This document shows positions 10,180 through 19,351 of a stretch of DNA of 64,000 nt, in pieces; positions within the stretch are counted from its first letter, which is position 1; every line of letters starts with the position of its first letter. This stretch comes from CAVQAH01 sp963784195 (GTDB lineage: Bacteria > Acidobacteriota > Vicinamibacteria > Vicinamibacterales > 2-12-FULL-66-21): assembly GCA_963784195.1 (NCBI GenBank), contig CAWARA010000016.1:310001-374000 (forward strand). The letters run 5' to 3'. The notes under the pieces are model-generated. The model was not told the origin of the DNA. It saw only the letters and a program-made list of their open reading frames with translations, and did no database searches. A program made the translations under genes and the position numbers.

Positions 10180-10350
10180 ACGGTCCTCTTTTCTGACGTC
10201 GCGACAACCGGCGCTCGCGCTCAGGACATAGACAAGGACGATCGCGGCATGTCTCCCGGCGTGCTGCCGCTGAGGGTTCTTACTGAGAAACTATGGAGGG
10301 AACCTATGACTGGCGGCGCCGGCGGTCAATGCACTCGGCGTCACCTGTCG

Positions 10351-10390
10351 GACAACAATGGGTCACCAGCTAAATCATTGATGTGTAAGC
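10351..10390 (-). promoter_or_regulatory. Conserved upstream element, copy A
   Basis: On the + strand the element reads GACAAC, four variable bases, GGTCACCAGCTAA, four bases, TTGA, four bases, TAAGC. The same arrangement with the same words and almost identical spacing is found at 19259-19297. In both places it lies 120-200 bp upstream of a minus-strand gene in the same orientation. The stretch 10180-10445 holds no gene apart from this site. Function (operator, promoter or leader) is inferred only from conservation and position. Confidence 0.55.
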
Positions 10391-10445
10391 TGGTTGCACG
10401 CTGGTGTCCCGCCCGTTTTCAATCGGTTCGACTCGGCGAGGATGG

Positions 10446-11941
10446 TCAGCGCGCGGGGCCGCCGCGGACGAACTGCCGCACCGCCTCGGTGAACCTTCGC
10501 CAGGTTGTCGTCGCCTTCGAACACCGAATGGCCGGTCGGGAACGACGCGACGGTCAACCGCTCCGGCGAAATCCCCGACTGATCCAGGACGTACTTGCCG
10601 GCATAAAGGGGCGTGCGTGATGTCGTAATAGCCGGCGGCCCAGAACACCCGCAGGCGGGGCTGCTCCTTCATGACCGCTGCGATCCGTCCCACCGGATCG
10701 CTCATCGCGCCCTCCACGTCGAACTTCCACTTGGCATTGATGTCGAGGTTCAGACCCCGATAGGTCTCGGTCGTCGGGAACTTCAGCTCGGTGGTGAAAT
10801 AGGTCTGCAACGCGCTCGTTCGGGCCGACGGCGGCGCCTGAGGCGAGGCCGCGGACCCAGTCGACTGGCGTGCCTCTTGTGGCGATCCGCCCATAGAGGG
10901 GTCGTCGTACGGAGGCTGACGGTTCGCGTAAGTGGCAAAGTCGCCGGTCGCGCGTGCATCGAGCTGGCCCGTTCGCACACCTTTATCCTTCAGCAGGTTC
11001 ATCATGAAGTCGGGCTTGCTGATGCGCAGGTTCTTGCTCACGATGAACTCAGCGGTCAGCCCGATGCGCTTGGAGAGTTCCTGCGCGATGCGCGCCTTCG
11101 CGGCGTCAGGTAACGCATCGCCCTGAATCAGCGCACCGATGTAATCAGTCCGGGCAAACTTCGCAGCCTCATCGAAAATCTCCGGCACCGTGCGTCCGCC
11201 GGAATCGACCCTTCCGTGATACGCGGCCGTGACCGCGAAGGTCGGCAGCGTCACGACGAACGGCATCTCACCCCCAGCGGGCCTCGCGACCAGAGAGAAG
11301 AGCAGCACGCCATCGAACGTGAGGTCCTTGTGGGCGCTGACGATCTGCCCTGCCCGGACTGTGCCGTAGCTCTCGCCGCAGAGAAAACGCGGCGACGACT
11401 CGCGGCCGTTCGCCTTGAGCCAGGTCTCGATGAACGTCTTTACCGACGCACCATCGCCCGAGACGCTCCAGAACGGCTGGCCGTCGACGCCCGGGAGCGG
11501 ACGTGAAAGGCCGGTGCCGATTGGGTCGATGAAGACCAGGTCCACCGCGTCCAATGGACTGAACGGATTGTCTCGAAGGCCTCCCCCGGGTCCGCCGCGG
11601 AGCCGGGGGCCGAAGGCGCCCATGTGCAACGGCGACGATGATGCGCCCGGACCTCCGTTGAAGACGAACATGACCGGCCGTCCGCTCCGGTCCTTCACGT
11701 CGTCGCGAACGTAGGCCGTGTTGATCATGACGGCGGCGGGAGCGCCGTCGGCGCCGGCAATGAAGGTCTCGCCCGACAGTCGCGGTGTATTTGATGGTTT
11801 CTCCATTGAAGGAGCCAGTGTGTTGCGTGACGGCTGCGATCGGTGCCCGTGGTGGCGCTGCAGGAACCTGCGCGACACTACGGCGAACGGTGGCGTGATG
11901 AGCGCCAGGACGCAGCTAAGCCGTACGACATGGAGCTTCAT
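10446..11941 (-). pseudogene. S10-like serine carboxypeptidase A, four frameshifts as written
   Basis: All parts of a secreted S10-like peptidase are present: signal peptide (KLHVVRLSCVLALITPPFA), TQHTGSFNGETIKYTATVG, the oxyanion segment FVFNGGPGASSS, the nucleophile in CGESYGTVRA, the acid in YYDITH and the histidine in PTGHSVFEG. The frame breaks four times: about 11880, about 11793 (GGG for GG), about 10612 (CCCC for CCC) and about 10494. Correcting each single base gives one continuous protein ending QFVRGGPAR at 10446. This points to sequencing indels rather than decay. It lies 46 bp after the M61-like gene on the same strand. Confidence 0.75.
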
Positions 11942-11987
11942 GCGATCCGTCCTCCAGAAGCCTTCGTCACCTTCGACCTCTTGCGGC

Positions 11988-13547
11988 TCACCAGGGTTGA
12001 CGGCACTTGTCGTCGGGAATCGACGTGACGCGGACCCACTCGTAGCTCGCCGGCCGCTCCTTGCCGTCCACCACAGCGGCCGGAGTTTCGCGACGCTCGA
12101 AGCACGGACCGAACGCATCCGATGCCGGCACCAGCGTTTTGGAACCCTTGATGATGATCCCTTCGAAATCCTCCCGCGCTCCGGGCCCGGCTTCTGCCAC
12201 CACGGTCTTAATCCAGACGTCGTGATCGAAGCGTTCGCCGCGTTCACGGCGTTGAAACAGTTCGAACAGGACCTTGTCGAGATTCCGCTTGCCGTCAGAG
12301 TGCGCGCGAATCCGGGAATCGAGATCCGCGAAATAGAGGCTGCTGCGCGTGTACGGAATGTGCCTGATGTTGTTGTCGTTGAACCCAACCTTCACGATCT
12401 CGTCGGCGGACATGTTGCGTGCGGTGTTGTGGTAGTAGCTCTGAAACGCATTGTTGATGTCGCGCCCGTACTCGTCGACGGTCGTGAACCCGCCGCGCAT
12501 CGGCAACAGTCGTGTGTAGTAGGTGTTCAGCCCCTCGCTGAACCAGCTCGACACCCCCATGGGAGCTTCGATGCCGCCCACGAACATGTGCCCCATTTCG
12601 TGAGTGAATGTTCCGCGGCTCGCTTCACCTTTTGGTTCGGACCCCGGCTGCCTCGCCCGCGCACCGCCCATGAAGGAGTTGCTCAAGGCCGTCCCACCCC
12701 TCCCGCCCACGCGGATGAAGACTCTGTAGCTTGGAAGAGGATCGAGATAGGCGTAGGCCTTGCCAAGGTAGGCGTACATCGTGGCTGCCCAGGCCATCTC
12801 CTTGACCGGATCCCATTCGGGCGTCCCCAGCCACGTGGCGCTGAATCCGCTCGCGGAACCGCGCTCCGGGTACTTCCCGAGCGGGCCCGCCATGATCCAT
12901 CCCTGCCTGACCTGATTCGGCGCGCCGCGGATCTCGACGTCTCCTTCACCGAACGTCGTCACGGCGGAGGATCCAGGGGCGAGATCGCTGAGATCCCAAT
13001 GCACGCGACTGATCACGTTCATCTGGCCCTCTGGAAGTACGAGGAAGCCCGATCCGGCGCCACTCACACCGCCGGAATTGGCCAGCAGACCGAACGGCGG
13101 ACCACCAACCGGTTGTGCCGGCGCGAGGGAGCGATACGAAAAGGTGAGAGGAAACTTGACCGGCCGTTCGGCTCGCCAGTGACGATAGTGTGGGAAGCCG
13201 CCAGGATGCGGCGCGTCATCCTCGATCCTGAACGCGACCGGGCCGCTCGCGTCCTTCACTTCGAGGTTCTGCACGCGCTCGGCGATGCCGGGGACGCCTG
13301 CGTAAGTAATCGGCGCGTCCAGACTGAAGGACTGAGCGGCCGATGCTGGCAGTTCCTTCACCTCGGTCCGCACTTCGATCGACGTGACTTCGGGCCCTCC
13401 GCCCCGAACCGGCTTCCAGACGTGCTCGATCGTTCCGACCGGGTCAGACTTCGGCCGCGTGGAACGCTGCGCGAGCACCGGCACCACCAGTACCACCAGC
13501 GCCACGACGGCAGCGAGCACGATTTGGCGGCAGCACAATCTCTTCAT
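11988..13547 (-). CDS. Secreted M61-like (glycyl aminopeptidase-type) metallopeptidase
   Basis: An intact protein of 519 residues from the ATG at 13547 (a further ATG at 13583 is possible). Signal peptide RLCCRQIVLAAVVALVVLVVPVLAQ is split here as a hydrophobic run to about residue 27. The zinc site is HEMGH at residues 316-320 followed by the glutamate of SEGLNTYYTRL at 338, which is the gluzincin arrangement of family M61. The N-terminal 300 residues are beta-rich, as in that family. It sits between two S10-like carboxypeptidases on one strand, which suggests co-export with them for peptide degradation outside the cytoplasm. Confidence 0.87.
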   Translation of the reverse strand: MKRLCCRQIVLAAVVALVVLVVPVLAQRSTRPKSDPVGTIEHVWKPVRGGGPEVTSIEVRTEVKELPASAAQSFSLDAPITYAGVPGIAERVQNLEVKDASGPVAFRIEDDAPHPGGFPHYRHWRAERPVKFPLTFSYRSLAPAQPVGGPPFGLLANSGGVSGAGSGFLVLPEGQMNVISRVHWDLSDLAPGSSAVTTFGEGDVEIRGAPNQVRQGWIMAGPLGKYPERGSASGFSATWLGTPEWDPVKEMAWAATMYAYLGKAYAYLDPLPSYRVFIRVGGRGGTALSNSFMGGARARQPGSEPKGEASRGTFTHEMGHMFVGGIEAPMGVSSWFSEGLNTYYTRLLPMRGGFTTVDEYGRDINNAFQSYYHNTARNMSADEIVKVGFNDNNIRHIPYTRSSLYFADLDSRIRAHSDGKRNLDKVLFELFQRRERGERFDHDVWIKTVVAEAGPGAREDFEGIIIKGSKTLVPASDAFGPCFERRETPAAVVDGKERPASYEWVRVTSIPDDKCRQPW

Positions 13548-13586
13548 TCGACGAGACTCCCTCGAGAGCTGCAGCGTTTGCATCGA

Positions 13587-15068
13587 TCACCGCCGGGCCA
13601 GCGTGTCCGTGATGAACGTCCGAAGATCGGCGGCGAACATCGGCGCCGTGACCGGATCACGAAAACCGTGGCCGCCCGGATAGCACTTCAGTACGAATTG
13701 CGAGGCGATCTCCGCATTACGCCGAATGAGCTCCTCATTGTTCGTATAGCTGTTGAGCGCGTCGTAGAGGCCCGCGCCTATCAGGAACCTCAGTCGCGGA
13801 TTGAGCTGTGCCGCTCGCTTGTTCCAGGCGTCAGTCCCCGCGGGGCCTTCGCCAGCCTCCTGCTCGGCGCGCATCTGCGGTGTGATCGTCGGTGTGTTGT
13901 AGTTCCAGGGTGTGGGCGAGGTCGGCGTACGCGTCGGTGGCCCTGTGACTGGCGAATAACCGGTCTCGACTCCGCCGAGGTACGCCAGATCGGATCTGTA
14001 TGCGAGGTCCTCGCGCAAATACCTGGCCTGCCGCAGAGCGTCACGATTGGGTTCGTCGCCGCGTGTCGCGCCCCGCCCGCCACGCGGTGCGTTGATCTGC
14101 CGCATGTCGAAGTTGTTGACGCTCCGGCCAGGCAGAAAGCCATCGTTGAGGTACGCCTGGGGATTGAAGTACAGCGTCTTGCGATCGATCTTTGCGAGCG
14201 GAAACCCGGTGAACCGCGACAAGTCGCGTGCAACGGACTCGCGCTCCGCGTCGGTGAGGGCGTCGATCCGCATGAGCGCCGGGGCATAGACGTCCTTCGC
14301 CCATTTTTCCGCCGCTTTGACGACCGCCTCGGGTGTCGTGCCGATCTCGGGAGGGATCAGGCCGTGGTGCAACGCTGCGGCGGCCCGGCCCGGTGTGCGG
14401 TTCGCTTTGAAGACCTCACGCGGAGCGGCGTCGTAGCCGAAGTGCAATCCGCCAGAATTTTGAATGCCCCCCGTGACATGCATGCCCGATTTCTCGAGCA
14501 TCTCGCTCACCGCCGACACGCGCCAGCAGCCGTAGCTCACGCCATACAGAAAAATCGGAGCATTGGTCAGGTCGTATCGAACTCGCCACACGCGAATGAA
14601 CTCGGCGAACGATGCCTGGTCGCCCAGCACGTTGTAGAACTCATCGCCGTGCTCGCGCTTGACGGGCCGGCTGAAGCCCGTGCCCACGGGATCGACGAAC
14701 ACCAGATCGGAGACCGTCAACAGCGTGAGCTGGTTGTCGACCAATTCGCCGTTCTCGACGCGCTTCGGCCCGAACGACATGTGCGTGCCGATGGCCGCGC
14801 TGCTTGGGCCGCCTCCCCACATGAAGGTCACCGGGCGTGTGGCACCTGCTGTCGGCTGCACGCGATATGACACGTACGACATGTACGCGTGCGGTTCCTC
14901 CGAATCCATCGGCCGGATGGGAATTCGTCCGACTTGCGCCGTGTACTTGAAAACCGTGCCGCCGATTGTCGCCTGGTGCGTGGTGGTTGCCACCAGTTCG
15001 CTCTCGGTCGCGGCGGGCGCGACCACGGTGATCAAAGCGGCCGCAGCAAGTCCAATCAGGTGACGCAT
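13587..15068 (-). CDS. S10-like serine carboxypeptidase B
   Basis: Intact; 493 residues from the ATG at 15068 (MRHLIGLAAAALI signal peptide). The triad can be traced: serine in YGVSYGCWR (the usual G-E-S-Y-G is G-V-S-Y-G here), aspartate in GAGLYDALNSY and histidine in PGGHGF near the C-terminus. The oxyanion loop is also altered (MWGGGPSSAA instead of NGGPGSSS). These changes could alter specificity. It lies 39 bp upstream of the M61-like start, so the two are probably co-transcribed. Confidence 0.88.
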   Translation of the reverse strand: MRHLIGLAAAALITVVAPAATESELVATTTHQATIGGTVFKYTAQVGRIPIRPMDSEEPHAYMSYVSYRVQPTAGATRPVTFMWGGGPSSAAIGTHMSFGPKRVENGELVDNQLTLLTVSDLVFVDPVGTGFSRPVKREHGDEFYNVLGDQASFAEFIRVWRVRYDLTNAPIFLYGVSYGCWRVSAVSEMLEKSGMHVTGGIQNSGGLHFGYDAAPREVFKANRTPGRAAAALHHGLIPPEIGTTPEAVVKAAEKWAKDVYAPALMRIDALTDAERESVARDLSRFTGFPLAKIDRKTLYFNPQAYLNDGFLPGRSVNNFDMRQINAPRGGRGATRGDEPNRDALRQARYLREDLAYRSDLAYLGGVETGYSPVTGPPTRTPTSPTPWNYNTPTITPQMRAEQEAGEGPAGTDAWNKRAAQLNPRLRFLIGAGLYDALNSYTNNEELIRRNAEIASQFVLKCYPGGHGFRDPVTAPMFAADLRTFITDTLARR

Positions 15069-15097
15069 CACTGTCTCACTACTCAGAAAATCGATGT

Positions 15098-15176
15098 CTT
15101 TACACAAGGCCAAGAGGTCAGGATACTTGCCGGTTGCGGTACCTTGTGACCTCCTGACCTCCTGGCCTCGTGTAAG
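15098..15176. repeat. Inverted word repeat (AGGTCAGGA)
   Basis: A 26-base left arm at 15098-15123 (CTTTACACAAGGCC then AAGAGGTCAGGA) pairs with a right arm at 15152-15176 with few mismatches. The loop also repeats the word. It lies directly upstream of carboxypeptidase B and downstream of the broken BNR paralogue. Confidence 0.7.
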
Positions 15177-15241
15177 AAACGACCAACGTGCTGAATTTTC
15201 ATGCGACGGGGTGAGCGTGAGGTCATGAAGGACTCCTGTTG

Positions 15242-16212
15242 TCAGGGCACGAGCGATAGTTCATCGGTACCGGGCACGATCGCGCGCTGGCCAACCGCGC
15301 GCAAGAATTCGTTCACGGGGCCGAGACGTGCGAGCGTGGCGTCGAGTGAGCTCACCAATGCCGAGAGCTGTGCGACGAGAACATCGTACACTGCCGCGAC
15401 CTGTGTCGTCGGACGGCCCTCAGTTTCGTCGACGACGTCGGCCAGCCGCGCGAGCTTGTCGTTGACCGCACAGGCATACCCCGGCCACGCAGCTGATACA
15501 GTTTTCCCTCGATCGAAGTCAGCGACTCCACGATTGGCGACGACAGGCGCTCGAATTCGCCACGCCGATCCGCCGGCAATGCGCTGGAGCGCTGAGTGAT
15601 CTGCGCCTTGACGTTCCGGATCGTGCGCACGCCGTTGTTGGCCTCGCTGACGCGCGCCACGATCTTCTGCAACATCTCGAACTTCGCCACGTTGTCCGCT
15701 GCCGTCGCTTCCGATCGCGGATCCGCCTCGACCGTCAATGTCTCAGTCTGCGCCTGTCCGTTCACATTGAGCCTGACGGTGTAGGTCCCGGGCAATACCA
15801 TCGGACCCGGCGTGTCGCCAGCCCAGGTGTTCATGCCTCTGAACGTGACGGCCCCCGGATGTTGGAGTCGCTGACCGCGATGGCGCCGATGGTTCCGCCG
15901 AAGTACGTGTCAGTGACGGGGAACCATGAGAGGCCGCCGTTGGTGGTCTTGAAGACGCCACCGCCTGTCGTGCCGTGGTAGGTCCTCGTTCGGTCGCGCC
16001 GCCGACCCGGCGACCGCTACCGATCGTCCGCCGCGGAACGGACCTATCAATCGCCACTCCAGCGCGTTGAACGCGCCCGGGGCGTAACTCGTCGCGGCCG
16101 TGTTTGCTTGACCACCGAACGTGGATGCGATGGCCGAGCCGAGCATCAACGCGGTGGATGTGGCACCGGCCAACCAGAATCGACACGTCTCACGACGGCA
16201 GCTCGTGCTCAC
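15242..16212 (-). pseudogene. Internally deleted BNR/VPS10-type propeller gene
   Basis: The N-terminus (GTG at 16212, hydrophobic signal, then EWRLIGPFRGGRSVAVAG and FKTTNGGLSWFPVTDTYFGG) is the start of a sortilin/BNR protein of about 1000 residues. The C-terminus (FRGMNTWAGDTPGPMVLPGT, then the coiled region KFEMLQKIVARVSEANNGV, ending TDELSLVP) is the end of such a protein. They meet directly at about 15862-15870, between the codons for SDSN and PGAVTF, so roughly 700 codons of propeller are missing. Two further frame breaks occur near 15990 and 15483. A real internal deletion or a collapsed assembly could explain it; it cannot encode a propeller as written. Confidence 0.8.
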
Positions 16213-16231
16213 AAGCCCTTCAAGTCCGGCC

Positions 16232-17872
16232 CTACGGCAACGAGGGCCCTCGTGCCGCCAACGCATCGCGCACGAACTCGGCGAAGTGACGTTTCGCTTC
16301 CCGGCGAGCCTCCAGATCGCTGTAGAACATGTGACCGCCGACGTAACAGTGATTGGTGATACGGCTTTTCAGATGCGGCTCAGCGCGCGTCACCGCTTCA
16401 TCCATCGCGGCGCACGACCCGTCATACATGCCCTTCATGTTCATGACGCGAAGCTTGGGATTGACATCCATCGCTCGACGCAACGGCGGCTGCTCCTCGC
16501 CGCCGGCCTCGGCGCCCCCGCGGCCGCCCGCACCACCACCGCGACCGGATGTTCCCGCGCCGCCAGCGCGGCCCTCGGCCGCCCCTCCGCCGCGATTCCA
16601 CATGTTCGTCATCCAGTCGCTTTGAAATCCCGGCCCCACAGTCGTTAGCGGCTCGGGATGGAAGGCTTCGCCGAACGGGCCGCGATAGAGCAGGTCGCTC
16701 TTGAAACCCAGCGTCTCGCGCACGTAGCGGTTGAACAACCGCGAGGTGCCCTGCATCAGATCGATCATCGGCGTCAAACTCGGATCGGTGAGCGGCAACC
16801 ACGCCGTTTCCGGGTTGCGGCTCTTCGTCGTCATCCGCAGGTCGTACCGACCCAGTTCCAGCCCGCGATCCTGCATGAGCCGATCGGCGAACTCGGCTCC
16901 CGAGATGGTCAGGGTTTTCTCGTCGACGTAGCGAGGATCGATCCCGGTGTAGCGTTGGAGCTCCGCCAGCAATCCCGTCCGCTGTGAGGGAGTCAGACTC
17001 TCCAGCCGCTCGAGGGCGGGCGCGTACTCGCGCCGTGCCCACTCGACAGCGCGCGTGATCGCCGCGTCTCGCGACAGGGTCTGCAACTCCGGCGAGAGCC
17101 GCTTGTGATAGTGCGCCCCGGCCGTGTACTCCGAAATCGCCAGCGCTTGATTCAACGATCTGGGGACACTCTGGCCGACGTTGAATCCGCCCGACATGAG
17201 GACAACACCCGCCAGGCGCGTCCGGCGCCTCTCGAGCGCTTCGGCAACCATCATCGCTCGCGTCGTTCCGTAGCTCTCACCCGCCAGAAAAACGGGCGCG
17301 TCCCACGCATCGAAGCGGCTCCGATACAAGCGAATCAGCTCCGCCACCGCCTCGGCGTCGCCTCGCGGCGTGTAGAGGATGTCGCGGTACTCCTCCTTGG
17401 TGGCGCGGCTGAAGCCGGTGCCGACGGGATCGACGAAAACGAGATCGCTCGTGTCGAGCCACGTCTCCTGGTTGTCGACCATTTCCGTCTCGGTGTTCGG
17501 GCCCCACGCCGGATACGTATCCGCCGTCTTCACCCGTTTGGGACCGAACCCCACGACGTGAATTTGTGCTGAATTCGAACCCGGACCGCCGTTCCACAAA
17601 AACGTGATCGGACGCGGCGGCTGTCCTTGCGGACGCTCGACGGTGTAGGCGATGAAGAACACGCTCGCCATCTGCTGGCCCGTGTCATTGACATAGATCG
17701 GCAAAAGGCCTGCGGTCGCCGTGTATTGAATCGTCTTGCCGCCGACGACCGCCTGGTGACGGGTTGAAACGATGTTCTCGACGTGCGGCCCCTGCCCCAG
17801 AACAGGTACCGTTCCCAGGACGAATGCGAGCGCCGCGATGGTCCTCAGAAATGTCGTCGACGAATTGATCAC
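16232..17872 (-). CDS. S10-like serine carboxypeptidase C
   Basis: The GTG at 17872 overlaps the stop of the upstream PLP enzyme as GTGA, so the pair is translationally coupled. The 546-residue protein has a signal peptide (FLRTIAALAFVLGTVPVLGQ), the opening TRHQAVVGGKTIQYTATAG, the oxyanion loop WNGGPGSNSAQ, the nucleophile GESYGTTRA, the acid in GMYDGSCAA and the histidine in VGGHMFY. Unlike copy B, the motifs are canonical. A Gly/Ala-rich insert lies near residues 445-480. Because of a frameshift in the upstream gene, the frame appears fused to it in a single 967-codon open frame, but that fusion is not real. Confidence 0.88.
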   Translation of the reverse strand: MINSSTTFLRTIAALAFVLGTVPVLGQGPHVENIVSTRHQAVVGGKTIQYTATAGLLPIYVNDTGQQMASVFFIAYTVERPQGQPPRPITFLWNGGPGSNSAQIHVVGFGPKRVKTADTYPAWGPNTETEMVDNQETWLDTSDLVFVDPVGTGFSRATKEEYRDILYTPRGDAEAVAELIRLYRSRFDAWDAPVFLAGESYGTTRAMMVAEALERRRTRLAGVVLMSGGFNVGQSVPRSLNQALAISEYTAGAHYHKRLSPELQTLSRDAAITRAVEWARREYAPALERLESLTPSQRTGLLAELQRYTGIDPRYVDEKTLTISGAEFADRLMQDRGLELGRYDLRMTTKSRNPETAWLPLTDPSLTPMIDLMQGTSRLFNRYVRETLGFKSDLLYRGPFGEAFHPEPLTTVGPGFQSDWMTNMWNRGGGAAEGRAGGAGTSGRGGGAGGRGGAEAGGEEQPPLRRAMDVNPKLRVMNMKGMYDGSCAAMDEAVTRAEPHLKSRITNHCYVGGHMFYSDLEARREAKRHFAEFVRDALAARGPSLP

Positions 17873-19135
17873 GAGAGCGCCTCCAACACGCGATCCACGT
17901 CCTTCATATCGTTGTAGACCGATGGCGACAAACGCACCCAGTACCGGCTGACCCGCGCGTTCACATTGGCTGCCTGCAGCTTCTTCTGAACGGTGGCGCC
18001 GTCCTTCGTCCCGAATGTAACGATCGGCGACGTGGTCTCCGAAGGGGTCGCGGGTGTGAACCCGAGACGCGGCATCTCCTGCTGGAGTCGTCGAAGCAGC
18101 GGCTGTCGATGCTGCTGGATGTTCTCGACGCCGAGCTCGAGGATGTAGCCGAGCGACGCCCCCACGGCCGCGGCGGCGCTGCCGCCGATGCTGCCGACTT
18201 CGAAGTAGCCCGTTGCGTCGTTCCTGAGCGTCCACGAAACGGGCGTCTTCTCGGCCTCCGGATCGAACGGTGGAAAATGCCCGGTCATCGACGATGTGGA
18301 GTGATAACCCCACTGCGTGCGTTTCATGACCTTCTCGAGCAGGTCCTCGCGAACATAGAAGAATCCCGAGACCGGTTTCGCCCATCAGCCACTTGAAGCT
18401 GGAGCAGGCGCAGAAATCGACGCCGCTGGCCTTCACATCGATCGGCACCGCGCCGGCCGCCTGAACGATGTCGGCGTAGACGTACGCGCCGTGGGCATGC
18501 GCCAGATCGCAAACGGCTTTCAAGTCGTGCTGAAAGCCGTTGTACATCGCCACGAGCGAGACCTCGATCAGCTTCGTCTTGCGATCGACGACCTTCTCCA
18601 GATCGCGCAACTCGATCCGGAAATCCTTCGGCTTCACGATCCGAAGGTCGAGGCCCTGCTTCTGCAGTTCCAGGAGGTGCACGAGCGCGCCGTCGAAATG
18701 CAGCGCGTCGGTCACGACGTTGCCGTCGAAGCGCTTGATCGCGAGGCCGTTTACGACCAGGTTCTCACCCGTGCTGGTGTTTGGGACGTAACTGATCTCG
18801 GTCGGCTTGGCATTGATCAGCTTCGCGAAGAGCGACTTGGGATCGGTTCTCGCGGCGGCGGCCTGCCGGGGCGCGCCCGGCGCGGATCGCGATTCGGCGT
18901 TCCGCCTGACGGCTGCCGTCGCGACCAGCGGCATCGGATGCGTGAACGCGCCGTTGATATACGAGTACCCGTCCGGAATCGCGAAGTCAGCCTTGCGCGG
19001 AAACTCCGCGACGGTGGCCGAGACGGTTTCGTGCGCAGGCGCCTGCGCACCGGACGACTCCGGCTGTGCCCGAAGCGTTCCAGCCGCGGCCGCCGCGCCG
19101 AACCCCAACAGAAGATCTCGCCGGGTGAAGCTCAC
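17869..19135 (-). CDS. Tat-exported class V aminotransferase/epimerase-like PLP enzyme, second copy, one frameshift
   Basis: A paralogue of the enzyme at 5441-6699. It starts with a twin-arginine signal (SFTRRDLLLGFGAAAAAG), keeps PNTSTGENLVVNGL, YVYADIVQAAGAVPIDV and SSFKWLM with the PLP lysine, and ends YNDMKDVDRVLEALS. The frame breaks once at about 18365-18370, where removal of one base gives GLG followed by FYVREDLLEKVMKRTQWGYH. The stop overlaps the start of carboxypeptidase C by four bases. Upstream (19136-19351) lies the conserved element at 19259-19297. Export of a PLP enzyme together with a carboxypeptidase suggests processing of a peptide or of its released amino acids outside the cytoplasm. 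Confidence 0.85.
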
Positions 19136-19258
19136 ACGCGTCTCCCTCCTGGGTCAGCCCCGATTTCCTATTTCAGCTCGAGCGCTGAAGGTGTGCCAGC
19201 GTGAGTCAAATATGGCGGCAACGTCGCTCGCGTCAATAGCTCCTCGGGTCCTTTGACA

Positions 19259-19297
19259 GACAACTGTCGGTCACCAGCTAAGTGTTGACACCTAAGC
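19259..19297. promoter_or_regulatory. Conserved upstream element, copy B, with a candidate -35 box
   Basis: Same arrangement as copy A: GACAAC, four bases, GGTCACCAGCTAA, three bases, TTGA, four bases, TAAGC. Here GACAACTGTC is also a small palindrome, and the TTGA word is part of TTGACA (19285-19290); 17 bases further on, CATCAT matches four of six positions of a -10 box, which would drive the regulator gene at 19352. On the other strand it lies 124 bp upstream of the second PLP enzyme. Binding by the neighbouring winged-helix protein is a hypothesis. Confidence 0.5.
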
Positions 19298-19351
19298 GTA
19301 TCGCTGGCATCATCATCGGCCTGACACCTCCTGCCCAGTCAGGTTGCTCCG

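Noticed and set aside
11718..14870. A very long plus-strand open frame (about 1050 codons)
   Set aside because: It is antisense to the carboxypeptidases and the M61-like gene, is rich in Arg, His and Ala and has no recognisable domain or signal. Such shadow frames are expected at this GC content.
16232..19135. A single 967-residue PLP enzyme/carboxypeptidase fusion protein
   Set aside because: The join is produced by a one-base frameshift at about 18368. About 160 residues after it are nonsense, the true PLP C-terminus lies in the other frame, and the two genes overlap by GTGA.
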